A stretch of DNA of 64,000 nt, taken from positions 2,157,075 through 2,221,074 of the forward strand of contig OX104119.1 of assembly GCA_944474755.1 (NCBI GenBank). The letters are read 5' to 3'. The notes beneath the pieces were generated by a model that searched no databases, was not told the origin of the DNA, and worked only from the letters and a program-made list of their open reading frames with translations. Numbering within the stretch: position 1 is the stretch's first letter; the number at the start of each line of letters is the position of its first letter. Made by a program: the position numbers and the translations under genes. Positions 9,661-20,589 of the stretch are shown one piece after another. This stretch comes from Limnoperna fortunei (Eukaryota; Mollusca; Bivalvia; Mytilida; Modiolidae).

Positions 9661-10796
9661 AAATATATAAGGACGCTATAATTATATTGTATTCTGAAAC
9701 AAGATGATTAATCAGTGAAACTGATGAGTGCTCCCCAAATGTTAAATGATGTTAAAGTCTTAGTACAAACAACCAATTAAAGGGTGGATACCTTTTTACT
9801 AATCAAACTTTTCATGCTAAATACAAATGTATCATCGTTGGTAAATTAAGCAAATAATTGTAAAATCATATTAAAAAAACACCAAAAACATAAACAACAT
9901 AAGGTTTCAACAACAGTCAAAATGTAACCTTAATTTCAATGCAGCCACCCAAATGTGGCACTTCTAGTGATTATCACTTGTGCCAGATAATTTGTATTGG
10001 AAAATTTGGTTTGTGACATTTTTTGGTTATGGAATAATATTTTATTATATGTTCGGAATGCCAATAAAATTATCATTAACTAAACTAATTTAGACTGATT
10101 TCAAAAATCCACATAACAAAATGCTAGCCACCAAATGTTTACTAGGAAAAAATCCACTTTTTCCACTTTTTATTAATCATAATAAAAAAGATGCACCAAC
10201 AAAATCTAGAACTTTTAAGGCTAAAGATTACCATTATAGCTAAATTGAAATATTGCAATTGATACCTATTTTTAATTTTTGTCACAGTGAAGATCTAACA
10301 CAATCATATTACAAGTAATCTGAAATTAAACTTTGATATAAATATTATCTGATGAAAATTTTTTGCGTCCTCCAAAATATTAACCAATCAAAAATAATCT
10401 TTCCTTAAGGTCGGTTGTTGACTGAAGACAATGGTTCATTTTGGTAAATGCCAGAGAGATTTTAAATAATAGCAAAGGATTCTCCAACATAAAAAGTTGG
10501 TGAAGCCGACTTTTTATACATAACATTTTGCAATGAGCAGTCGCATTATTAAACTGTTCCAAGGACAAGACACTAGAATCTCAAACAGAAGTCAGCAAAA
10601 CAGATATGTGTGCTGGGGTACTGTCGTGATAATAAAACAATTGATGTCGATTCATGTGGAGCTATTGAGAGAAAGGACCTGTTTATCAATATAAGTGCAC
10701 GTAAGACTACGAAGACCACCCTCTCTACGTCTTAATGTAATATTATTGTTCAAACTGATAACATAACAACAGTGGTTGGGGATCGTGCTTGATTTG
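9661..10796. other. AT-rich DNA upstream of the HEPN exon, nothing recognised
   Basis: This probably contains the 5' leader intron of the HEPN gene, because the coding exon begins with an acceptor. No first exon or promoter could be picked out. The 10380-10568 minus-strand frame has no supporting features. Around 10600-10740 the sequence becomes a little less AT-rich without any gene signal. Confidence 0.5.
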
Positions 10797-11254
10797 CTTG
10801 TTTGTTGGAATGATGTTTAAAGCCACTTTCAGCTATTTTTCAGCTTTGTCGTGACGTCCAATTTTTATTGGGGGAGTAAGCCGGAGTAACCGGATAGTAC
10901 CCAGACATTCGGTCGGAAAACTGGCAATCCTAGTCAATTAAGATTGGATCGAGTACACCCTGAGCGCAGTGAGACTGGAAATCGCATTCTCAATGCTGAC
11001 AGACCACGTGATCAATATAAAACGAACGACCTTAACTAACCGGCCTAATTTCTATTAAAGATATATTTCAAACTCTATAAGAAAAATGTAGTTTTTTACA
11101 AAAATAAAAGGAAGCTCACCTGTTGACATAACTAAAGTGCTGCTCTGTAATCCAAAATGTATCGATAAAATAATTTTTATTAAAGCTTGAAATAAATGTG
11201 ATACAGCTGAAAAAATGCTGAAAGTGGCGTTAAATATCATTCAAACAAACAAAC
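10797..11254. mobile_element. MITE-like element with about 52-bp terminal inverted repeats
   Basis: The left end (10797-10849) and right end (11202-11254) are inverted copies. Both read TTTGTTxGAATGAT, TTTAA, GCCACTTTCAGC and TTTTTCAGCT from outside in (xGCCAC in left, CGCCAC in right), with about 46 of 52 positions matching. The total is 458 bp with no transposase frame. The interior is GC-richer (10855-11045: GGGGGAGTAAGCCGG through ACCGGCCT), possibly an unrelated core. From memory, GTTTGTTTG..ATGTTTAACGCC is a familiar edge in bivalve repeats. A clear target-site duplication was not seen. The minus-strand frame 11055-11240 is a shadow of the right end. Confidence 0.75.
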
Positions 11255-12511
11255 ACAATCTTTCAAATTATTTAATTATTTATTACAAATTACAAATGAT
11301 GTTTAGAGGTTAAATATCTCAAGGTCATTTAATATAGATGTTCTTTTTAATGCATGTCATATCATAAGTGGATTTCATATTAGGCGTTCTTTAGAACGAC
11401 TAAACTTATTTTTTTATATTTATATGTTACGTTCTTCAGTCTGGACAGCTTACTATATGTTTTGTTGCTTTGATTTGTGATATGTGGCATATAGGTCTAA
11501 TCACTGAAACAGTGACGTTAGCGATGGGACGTCATCTCCTAAAACCCAGAAAGTTTGTGAACATTTTTCCTCCGACACCGTAAAAGATGTGGCTTTGCAA
11601 CTTCTTCCAGTCTTCATTCCAGAAGTGCGCAACATGTTCTTTTGTCGCAGTTCGAATTTCACTTCATCTTATGAAGTTATGACCTATTACATATTTACTA
11701 TTAGAGACATGCTAATATATTTCAAGACATAGAGGACATAAAGACCCTCGTGATATTTAACCTTGAAAATAAACTGAAGGTCAAAAAATCAAGGTTATGT
11801 CTTAATTTTGACCTCTGCATGTGTTTATTTGTCCTCTAAAATCATAAGATACAGAAAAGAGTGCAAAATGTCGACCATTAACTTTGTCCCATTTAAAGAA
11901 AAAAGGACTTGAAGTCATGTTATTGGAATTATATCCAATAATATGTGTCAATTATTGGTGTTTTACACATTCCTCATAAACTAGAAATGAAAGAGGCATG
12001 AGTTCTAACCATTGACAGTCAAGAACTTTGACCTTCCAAATAAACACAAGGTTAAAGATCGATCACGTTCTAAATTTTTCTTACTGGTGTGTATTGTTCG
12101 CGCCGTTATGGAATCAGTCCGCTCATTTTGAAATCAATTCTAAGGTTTACTAAAGTACGGGGAAAGCCCTCAATTTTTCATTTAAAATTTGATCTTTTCA
12201 TTCTTCTGATTATTATTAATAGCTTTCCCGTCTATAGGACGTAAGGCCTTTACTGTATTTCTTCTATAAATTATTTTATTTTAATTATTTTACGTTTTAC
12301 CATTATAGAAGGAAAAACATTTGAAGCTGTGTTCAGTTAGTGGACTGGATAAATAATGAACAGATCCATAGCAAGCGGGATAGCGTTCGGTTTGATACTT
12401 TTAAACCAAATCTAGAAAACCGAAGCGGGCGTCTTCCCATATGCAGAGATATATTCTAGGACAAACTTCGAGATAACTACACTAAGTACGTGAAAGTACC
12501 ATGTGTAATGC

Positions 12512-12627
12512 TCAATATAAAATTATTTATTGATATATTTTCAAGACCATTTCGTTCCATATGGAAATTTCAATATAAAATTATCTTTAGGAATATTTTG
12601 CGACCATTTAAACATTTTTTTTTGCTA
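12512..12627 (+). repeat. Degenerate 58-bp direct repeat, two copies
   Basis: TCAATATAAAATTAT starts at 12512 and again at 12570. Each is followed by a TATTTT..GACCATTT block at matching distance. This is a small local duplication, partly diverged. Confidence 0.6.
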
Positions 12628-13163
12628 TACATTTTCTGTTTGTAGGTCTGGATCCGAGAATGTGGGACTTTTTTTTCTTCAATTTGTTTATTCCAAGAGT
12701 GACACAAGTTACTATTTTAGGAATATCGCTAAAAGTTGCATTTGTTTTTATCTCTTACCCAGCCTCACATGAAGCAATTTCGTAAACTACTGACTTTTTT
12801 CGCAAGATTAAATCAAAGTCACAATAGGGCGGCGGTAACTAAGGTACAGATCTTCGATCGGAGATTTAAGGGTCCACCCTATTCATTTTTTAGACTTTAT
12901 AAATTGGGGTCTAATCATATATTGAATTTAGCCAGGTCCTATTCATATATTTTAATTTGTACATCCAAACAAATGTTATTGATTTGGGAAGTGTTATGCT
13001 GTTGAGTTGTAGATTCTTTTATATCTCAAAACACCAGAAAACATGCAAAGATAGGCATATATAAATGTTGTGTTCATGATAAATAAATGAAAATTTGATT
13101 TTTAAGACAAATTAACTTAAATTTACATACACATCATAGTTTTAATTTTATTAATGAAATATA

Positions 13164-13183
13164 ATACATGTAATTACATGTAT
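13164..13183. repeat. Perfect 20-bp palindrome
   Basis: ATACATGTAATTACATGTAT is its own reverse complement and contains two TACATGTA octamers. It may be chance in AT-rich DNA, or part of the wider TACATGTA enrichment seen in this window. Confidence 0.9.
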
Positions 13184-13941
13184 GTCTTTATCAGCACAAT
13201 TCTTCAATTCTAATACAATCAAAATTCATGTTAGCTCTCTACTTTCTGATCGTATTTTTTCGTAATTGTTTTACATCTAAAGCACACACAAACAAATTTG
13301 TTTAATGGTACAAAACTGATATTTCGGATGTTTTTATTGCCTTTGACGATCAAAGTGCATGTCTGATCATATTTAAGTGTCGCTAAAAAGTTACAGTGCA
13401 CTTGCCATTACCTAAAATAATCTGAATAATATATAAAGCGATTTGTCTTTGCGCCTGTTGACGCTTTCAATGGAAATGTATTTTTTAATGATTTGTGGGG
13501 GTTTAAGGGTTTAATCCCCCCCCACACACAGTCACTACAGTCACCAGCAAATAATGTGTTTACGTATCTATAAATGAATAACAAAACTTACCTATAACTT
13601 ATATAGGTTGTATAAACATAACTAGCCTTTACTTATGACTGTCGTCAGCTTTTAATGTTTGACCACATAGTTAGTCATGGAAGTACTTGTTAATAAACAG
13701 GATGTAGATATAATAACGAGGGACATAATATCCGTCATTATACATAGTTGTATTACTCATTTTAGTACATTATTTAAAATGTTGCATGATGACTATTATG
13801 AAATACTCGAGAATGATATTACGTATAAAGTGTGTTTGGTTTAGCCGATGACTGTTTTTTCATATATCTTGTAAAAAAGTCATGCTCGTATGGGTTTAGT
13901 CAAAATTGTTCTTTTTTCGTTTATAAAGACAAGACGCTAAT

Positions 13942-15120
13942 TCAGCAATAACTTACAAGGGGATATGTTAGAGTATTAAGTCTCCTTTTTATAGAGTATA
14001 AAGCTTGATGTATATAATGATATTCATCCCTTACATCGTTTTGTCTACACATATTACAGATGCGAATATTTCTGGTTATGTTTGTCCATCTGCCATCTTC
14101 TATTGAAAATCTATGATTTACTGTTGGAAACTTACTTAAGTCAATAATCATTTTGTCATCTAACAATTTAAAATACTCTTCTAGTTTAAGGACATTTTAA
14201 AAATGTCTATAATTCAGAGTTTTTGGTGAATTTTGTACAATCATTCCAGGTTTGAATTAGTTGGTCCCTAAGATTTTATTTTACGAGATATTTACCAATC
14301 CGTGTTAATAAAAATTTGAGTGTCATAAACATATGATAGTCCGCATGCATTCAATATTCTTTTGACATTGTTAAGGCAGTTGAATTCATTTCTTTAGTGA
14401 TCTAACAAACTTAATGTCAAACTATATAACATAAAAGGGGTATTGGATTCCTTCCATCTATTAACTTAACCACAACGTTAATATAAATATCTAACGGAAA
14501 ATGCCCCAGTTCACCATACATTATACATGATGGGGTAAATGCTTTCAGGTGTAATAACAATTTACAAAATTTTAGGTGAACGTTTTCAAGTTTTTCAAGA
14601 CTATGTCAAGGTTCCCGAATCCCCAAACCTCGGAGCCATACAGTTAGACTGGTTTCACCATTTTGTCAAAGAGATAGCATGAAATGGATAAATTATTTGA
14701 TCTGGCTAGTTTAAGTAATTCATGCAATGCTTTTGTGGCTTTCTTAAAAGCTACCCGTTTGCCTACATTAAATGAGCCATATCTTGACAATGTAACACCT
14801 AAAAAAATAAATTCTTGAACCAATTCTAGCTCATGGCTATCAAAGTAAAATTTAAGTCTGTTTGGTATGTGTCCTTTAGAAAATATCATTATTTTTGTTT
14901 TATCAATATTAACATTAAACTTAAAGCTTTTGCAGTAATCTGAAAAAGCATCTAAAAGATTTTGCATACCATTTTCATCTTCGGCCAACAAAACAGTATC
15001 ATCAGCATATAACAATGAAAATTGTCGAATATATATACTCCATAATTTATCGAAAGACTTTCCGAAGTCAATAAAACAACAAAACATCTTTTCTTTTCGA
15101 TAAATTCAATAATTCAAATA
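13942..15120 (-). pseudogene. Degenerate non-LTR retrotransposon (LINE) reverse transcriptase, 3' part
   Basis: Minus-strand frame 15087-14644 encodes the RT palm motif A text (CCFIDFGKSFDKLW) and the catalytic box YADD (14998-15009) followed by TVLLAEDENGMQNLLDAF. It continues with KVNIDKTK-like text (FNVNIDKTKIMIFSKG), FLGVTLSRYGSF and FDKMVKPV. Motif A and YADD are only about 16 residues apart, where an intact enzyme has several tens more, so there is an internal deletion. After a stop at 14644 the match continues in shifted frames: LYGSEVWGFGN, a KLIDGRNPI-like text near 14450, and RDQLIQTWNDCTKFTKNSE near 14220-14270. It ends with the C-terminal block 14166-13942 (DGRWTNITRNIRICNMC..DEYHYI), a Cys/His motif typical of LINE C-termini. 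The element is 5'-truncated and dead. Confidence 0.8.
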
Positions 15121-15900
15121 ACACAAACAGAAAAAAACAGACCAGCGGTGGTAGAATAATTCTTCCGAGAATTCATTATTTAGCTATAGTTAGCTTTTTA
15201 ACCCATTTTATCTTAAATATCAAGTATTTGTTGCGTTTTTCGTGCATGGAATTCCATGGATTATCATAAGGCATGTCAATTTCTGACATAAAAAAGGCGC
15301 AGCTGTAAAGTAAGAACCTAGTAAAAAATACTTATTTTACCCTACGCGCGATTTTCATATACTGAAGACAAATGTTTTTTAACAAAAGTTGAAAATACCA
15401 AATAAAATAACAATACACGTTTTAAACACGTTTTCATAGTTACTCATAGTTACTCAGCACTATTTACATAAAATTATGAAAAGTAAAAAAAGATTTTTAT
15501 TCAAGATTCGGCTTTCATTATATATAACTTTTGTGTTGCATTGAACAAAAAAGACGTTGTTTTAATTAATCCCTAATTGGTGACCATGACGTCTTAGAAA
15601 CTTTCATAAACTGACGTCCAAACAACAACAAGATTTTGAAGAGGCAGATGTATCGGTCCACTGGCACTAAAAGGAACATTACACTGGGGCGATGATCTGC
15701 CTTGTTGCACATAACGAGTTAAATTCAATCTTGATTAGATCGTTAAGGTTTTGTCACGGGAAGATAATTATGTTATTTAAATTGATATTGGAAGCTTTCC
15801 TATTTGTGTGTTCAGATATTTTATTCGTTGCATTATCATATATCATTCATACATATGTATATATATTCATCATTTAATACTAATGCTTGCTAATCAGCCG
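15121..15900. other. AT-rich spacer, no supported gene
   Basis: A short direct repeat (ATAGTTACTC twice, about 15437-15455) and a 61-codon hydrophobic frame at 15692-15877 are present. The frame has no splice or family support and reads like AT-rich noise. The stretch ends at the outer edge of the foldback element at 15901. Confidence 0.5.
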
Positions 15901-16081
15901 TATAAGGGTGGTTTTAAAAAAATGACCCCAACAGGTTATGGTTCTCTAATTTTGTCAAATTAATAGATATATTACTTCTAAATAGTTTAAAATGTATGTC
16001 TAGATGTGGGAAACATGTCTGCAAAAAATTTTAAAGATATCTCAGAAAACAAAAAAGTGATACCAAAAAACATGTTAAAAT

Positions 16082-18096
16082 TGTCAGGAGTGCAACACTT
16101 TCTTGTGACACTTCATAAAAATGTCATTTTTTAAAAGGTCACCAAACTGTCAAATCAATATGTGCATAATTCTTTTTTAATTACAAAGTTTCATGTGTAA
16201 ACTTAGTGAGAGATATCAAAAGAAAGTATGTTGCATTTTAAAAAGTATGAAAACATTGTTTTGAAAAAAAACTACCCTGTCATGAATGCAACACAAATTT
16301 AAGCAGCGTTGCATTAACTTCTGTATAGAAATTGTTTCCTTTTGTTTTCAATAATTAAACCAAAAGAAAATCATAAAATATACCTTTGCTGCATCAAAGA
16401 AGTCACTGCAATATACTATAAAACTGGTAATCTGATCAGGGACACCAAATAAAACAGAGCACCCTCAACTGTCAGGAGTGCTACAAATGACATTTTTAGA
16501 TATATTTTCTTTGTAATGTGACTTATTTTGTGTTTTTCTTTACTTTTTAGCAGAAGATATACAGAAACATTGAATAAATATTTCAGATTGCTGAAAAATA
16601 CCTTTTACACTAATTTTTTTAATGTCAGGAGTGCAGCAGTTTTTTTATTGATCTTCAACTGTATCATAATATGAAATATTTTATGAAGATTTATTTATTA
16701 TAATAATTTTAATTTAAGTTAAGGAAACTTTTCTTAGAAATTAAGTGTTACAATAGCATTTTATGAGCGTAAAATTTGATAAAAATTCATATTTTGTGTA
16801 CAATTTAGTTGTGCCTCATATTGATACCAACTGTTTTTTATAATCTGGAGACATATTCCAACAGCTAATTCTTTTATATGTTCATTTTTCAATTGGCATT
16901 AAAAAAATAAATTGTTGAAAAACATATCAGTTCATTTATCTTAGATGTCATGTTTTAAATGTCATACATGTAAATGTTGCACTCCTGACACAATATTTAA
17001 AAGAATAAATGATTGCAACTATACTGCAAAATTATGGTTCTTCATATGGATGGAAAAAAGACTACAATATACAATTATAGCCTTTTGGTGAGGTCGATAA
17101 AAACATGTATCGACTGAACCCTAAAAGGCTATAATTGTTTTATTATAATACCATGGAAATGTTTTGTAGATTTTTCATTCTTTTAGTCAAATTGAATGAG
17201 TTGTTTGTAAGAACAGTTTTGATTGGCTCTTTGCAAATCTATACGCCCAATCAGAATGAGGTTTTTAAAGAATTGGGAAGCACATATTTATTTTTAGAAA
17301 GTCTTAGCCTGTCAACTTTCTAAGTTTAGAAACAGTTACTCATCAAACTTTTTCAAGTTTATTTTTGGAAAATCTTATTTTACCAACGATTTACAGTTTA
17401 ATCATGTGACCTGATTTGACTAATCAAATCTTTTAAATTACACAGTATTATAATAATTGGGAATGGTGTCTCTAGATTATAGAAACAGTTGGTATCAATA
17501 TGATAGCCAACTAAAAAATCTGAAGCTCAATTTTAAACAAACTGCTACAGCCCTGACATTAAAAAATGAATGTAAAAGGTATTATCATTCATCTGAAATA
17601 TGTATTCAATGCTTCTGTGTAGCTTCTGCTGAAAAATAAAGAGAAAACACAAAAAAGTGAACTTATAAAGAAAACATATCTTAGAACATGTTATTTGTGC
17701 ACTCCTGACAGTTGAGGGTGCCCTGTTTTACTTGGTGGCCCTGGTCAGATTACCAGTTTTAGGGTATCTTGATGTGACTGCTTTGATGCAGCAAAGGTAT
17801 ATTTATGATTTTCTTTTGGTTTATTTATTGAAAACAAAAGGAAAAAATTTCTACACAGAAGTTAATGCTGCTTAAATTTGTGTTGCATTCATGACCTGGT
17901 AGTTTTTTTTTCAAAGCAATGTTTTCATACTTTTTAAAATGCAACATATTTTCTTTTTATATCTCTCAATAAGTTAACACATAAAAATTGTGTAACAAAA
18001 AAAAGAATTATGCACATATTGCTAGATTTGACAATTTTGTGACCTTTTATAAAATGACATATTTAGGTGTCACAGAAAAGTGTAGCACTCGTGACA
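16082..18096. repeat. Iterated TGTCAGGAGTGCAACA motif, nine copies in mirrored order
   Basis: Forward copies start at 16082, 16278 (variant TGTCATGAATGCAACAC), 16470 and 16623. Reverse copies lie at 16975-16990, 17544-17558, 17695-17710, 17881-17894 (ATTCATGAC variant) and 18081-18096. Spacings of roughly 196, 192 and 153 on the left mirror about 202, 184 and 152 on the right. Regular subterminal repeats of this sort are known as transposase-binding sites in several DNA transposon families; that role here is inference. Confidence 0.65.
17072..17137. repeat. Central hairpin of the foldback element
   Basis: CAATTATAGCCTTTT (17072-17086) pairs perfectly with AAAAGGCTATAATTG (17123-17137). Inside, GTCGAT (17093-17098) pairs with ATCGAC (17109-17114), leaving a loop AAAAACATGT. 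The hairpin centre (about 17104) lies within a few tens of bases of the midpoint of the whole element (about 17073), so it may be its original fold point or a small element inserted there. Confidence 0.75.
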
Positions 18097-18278
18097 ATTT
18101 TGGCATAACATTTTTGTTTTCTGATATATTATCAAGATGCAGACATGTTCCATACAACTAGACATACATTTTTAACTATTTCGAAATAATTTGACAAAAT
18201 TAGAGGACCATAATCTGTTGGGGTTATTTTTTAAACATCTTATATATTAATTTTGTTCTTTCTCAAATATCCTATTGA

Positions 18279-18318
18279 AAATGTTACAGATATATACCGT
18301 AATGTTACAGATATATGA
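18279..18318 (+). repeat. 21-bp direct repeat, two copies
   Basis: AATGTTACAGATATAT occurs twice in a row with a 21-bp period, the second copy beginning at about 18301. This is a short local duplication next to the foldback element, with no coding or regulatory implication visible. Confidence 0.7.
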
Positions 18319-18572
18319 CATTTGTTCCCAGCAATATCACAAAATTACCTCAGTACTTTTTTTAAGAATGTATTTTCTTCTTTTATTTGTTTATTATACA
18401 GAAGTGTACCAAAACGCTGCCTTTTTTAGCGTTTGACTCCAGCATCAAGTTTGTGCGTCCAAATTCATTCGTCAATAAAACAAACGTGACATTTCCAATA
18501 AATAAAATTTGAAAATTGGATTTTTTTACAAATGTATTTACTCGGAAAATAATTTCTCATAGTTCTTAAGAA

Positions 18573-18851
18573 AAATAGCAAAGAAAACCGACCGAACAAC
18601 GAGAGCCAAGAGTCAAGGGACAGTTACAAATCCGGATATAGACAAACGAAACACAAAAAGCAAAAACTGCTCCAGACAAGTAAGCAGTGCCTGCCTCTAA
18701 TTCGACACCCGTCGAGTTACTCATTGTCATGTCTATGGAAAAGTCAAATCTAGGAATAGGAATACTACCTATGACTCAGCGAAAATGTCAGATCGTATTT
18801 GAGACACTGATTTCCCATAACGATCAATTAAGTCATAGTTGCGACCATAGA
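18573..18851 (-). pseudogene. Retroelement 3' end, inverted copy (RT family fragment 1)
   Basis: This is the reverse complement of 20873-21208: matching text runs from TTCTATGGTCG (minus, 18851) through TTAATTGATCGTTA, GGGAAATCAGTGTCTCAAAT, GACATTTTCGCTGAGTCATA, CTCGACGGGTGTC, GAGGCAGGCACTGCTTAC to GTTCGGTCGGTTTTCTTTGC. A block of about 50 bp present in the plus copy is missing here. The minus strand encodes only the last 20-30 residues of the RT-type protein plus its trailer. The plus-strand frame 18687-18878 is antisense and not a gene. Confidence 0.75.
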
Positions 18852-19043
18852 ACGCAGCGTTACTTAAAAATGGCATAAAAATGGGCGTATAGATAAATAG
18901 AGCACATTTTATTCATCAACAGAAGAGTGGTATTGATTTCAACAGCTGTTTTGTTTGTGTTTCAGACTGCACTGGTACTCGAAGCAAAAGTTCAGTCTAC
19001 GGACAAACATCAACCGTTGACCAAGATTACAGTCAATAACGCT

Positions 19044-19135
19044 TAAGCTCACCTAACCCAACGGGCCGTGTAAGCTGTTCTGATCACCGCAGACGACGTT
19101 GTCGACGGCAGCGGTAGACTTTTCTCATTAAAATC
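19044..19135 (+). repeat. Remnant of a widespread AGCTCACCT..AGCT hairpin repeat
   Basis: AAGCTCACCTAACCCAACGG then GCCGTGTAAGCTGTTCTGATCA forms a weak hairpin (AGCTCAC with GTGTAAGCT, and CCC with GGG). It is followed by a GACGACGTTGTCGACGGCAG stretch. From memory this matches a very abundant invertebrate repeat whose intact form has AGCTCACCT paired with AGGTGAGCT and ends TTCTGATCACC. It sits just before the RT fragment at 19164. Confidence 0.45.
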
Positions 19136-19163
19136 CGCTACAAAGCTAGTTTTATGTTGTCGT

Positions 19164-20120
19164 TTCGACTTCACTCAAAAGAATGGCACACCTAGATACA
19201 CATATCTGTTTTTAGGAGGTACAAATCATATTTCGTAAAGGACCACTCTGATTTGAACCAAATGTTCTCTGTTACTGAAATCATCGGAAAACTTGACTTT
19301 CTGATTGATAACATATTTGTAATGTTTGGTGGACGTAGTTTTCAACAGACCGTCGACATTTCAATGGTTACATGTTGTGTGTGTTTGATTTCTTGCTGAC
19401 TTATCTTCTACACGTATGTCTTGGATTTTATAAAAGTGCTTCTTAACAACAATGATAAAACAAGCCATCTGTTCAATTTAAAATTCCGCTACATAGAAGA
19501 CGATCTTTCATTGAATAATCCAAAATTCAGTGACTTCTTTGATCGCATCTACCCAACTTGGAATTAAGGATACCACAGAGACCGATATGTCTGCCTCATA
19601 CCTTGACCTACATCTAGTAATTGACAATGAAGGTGGGTTAAGAACCAAAGTTTACGACACCTTAGATGATTTATATTTTACTATTGTAAATGATTTCATT
19701 TTTGTGTGGCAAAATTCCAGCAGTGCATGGAATATTTATCTTCCAATTGATCAGGTAGTCGAGTATTTCCTATCCAGATTTACTTGATAGAGAGTTTCAA
19801 CTGACTGGAAAGCTGCTTAACTAATTCACTTAAAAAAATTATTCACACGTTAAACGACTTTTGTCATCATTACTTAGTTGACCTTGATGACACATGTGTG
19901 TCAAGAATAATTATTGATTCGTTCTATTTGTTGTTATCACCTTACTTGATTATGACTACCCCCAGGATATGACTCCTTTGCTGGATTTAAACATGAATGA
20001 AATGACGGGTGCCTCACTTGGAGCAGGACGCTTACACTTCCGGAGCACCTGAACTTACCCCGTTTTTAAGTGGGATTCGTGTTACTTAATTTTAGGTTTT
20101 TATATATAGTGTGTGTGTTT
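19164..20120 (+). pseudogene. Decayed reverse transcriptase, C-terminal half (fragment 2)
   Basis: The sequence reads across frames as FDFTQKNGTPRYTYLFLGG, LDFLIDNIFVMFGGRSFQQT (about 19297-19356, RT region before motif B), and FRYIEDDLSLNNPKFSDFFD. The YIED at 19490-19501 stands where the catalytic YxDD box belongs, with the first aspartate changed. After a frameshift near 19560, ASYLDLHLVIDNEGGLRTKV follows (frame 19530-19787), and further decay after that. The trailer (ATGACGGGTGCCTCACTTGG, CTTCCGGAGCACCTGA, GGGATTCGTGTTACTT) is the conserved 3' tail of the family. This family is familiar from mollusc and cnidarian genomes, possibly Penelope-like, but I cannot place it firmly. Not functional. 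Confidence 0.7.
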
Positions 20121-20589
20121 GTTTTGTTGTCCTTGAAGTCACGTTTCCAGAATACTCCTAGGTATCTTCGATTCTTTTTTTTATACCATGGTCACAGACT
20201 TCAATGAACTATTTATATACCTAAACTCATTTATTTGTACACTAATTTGCAACATAATATCCATGTGTTTATTTTACTGAATTGTCAATTGGAGGCAATA
20301 GTTTGATACAATTGATGTAGGAACTGTTGACTGATATTTGATTTTTATTTTGATCAGTGTAGAAACGTACTTCGTATCAAACAAACAATTGTTTCCACGT
20401 TTTGCTTCAAGTAGCCCTGGTGTTTCACGAAGAGAAAATTTCCATGTAACTTATTACAGCCAAGAACCAGAATTACTAAAATTATGTAATGCTGGCGTGA
20501 CATAGAAAACTGTACAAATCTTTATTCAACTGTCTTGCATTTATTTATTTTAAGGCTTATTGATATCCGCTTGATTTGGTAAAAATGTG

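Larger units (their letters stand above)
11255..13940. other. 2.7 kb with no supported gene
   Basis: AT-rich DNA. Short plus frames at 12530-12772 and 12736-13005 lack paired splice sites, coding-like composition and known motifs. Only a short tandem duplication (12512-12627), a C8 run followed by ACACACA near 13520, and a perfect palindrome (13164-13183) stand out. Confidence 0.55.
15901..18244. mobile_element. Large foldback element, arms of about 790-970 bp
   Basis: The left arm 15901-about 16866 is an inverted copy of the right arm about 17457-18244. Outer ends read TATAAG..GTTTTAAAAAAATGACC left and, inverted, TATAAGATGTTTAAAAAATAACC right; both continue CCAACAG, then TTATGGT and TCTAATTTTGTCAAAT. 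Matching persists inward through the GCATCAAAG and CAACTGTCAGGAGTG blocks to ATTGATACCAACTGTTT at the inner ends. The left arm has about 170 bp extra near 16645-16815. The interior (16867-17456) is mostly unmatched and has no transposase frame. Outer TA|TAAG and CTTA|TA junctions would allow a TA target duplication, but this is weak. Most likely a non-autonomous foldback DNA transposon. Confidence 0.8.

Noticed and set aside
12736..13005. 89-codon plus frame as a gene
   Set aside because: No recognisable motif, no ATG context or splice borders; overlaps another random frame.
18687..18878. Plus-strand frame of 63 codons
   Set aside because: It is antisense to the inverted retroelement 3' end (fragment 1).
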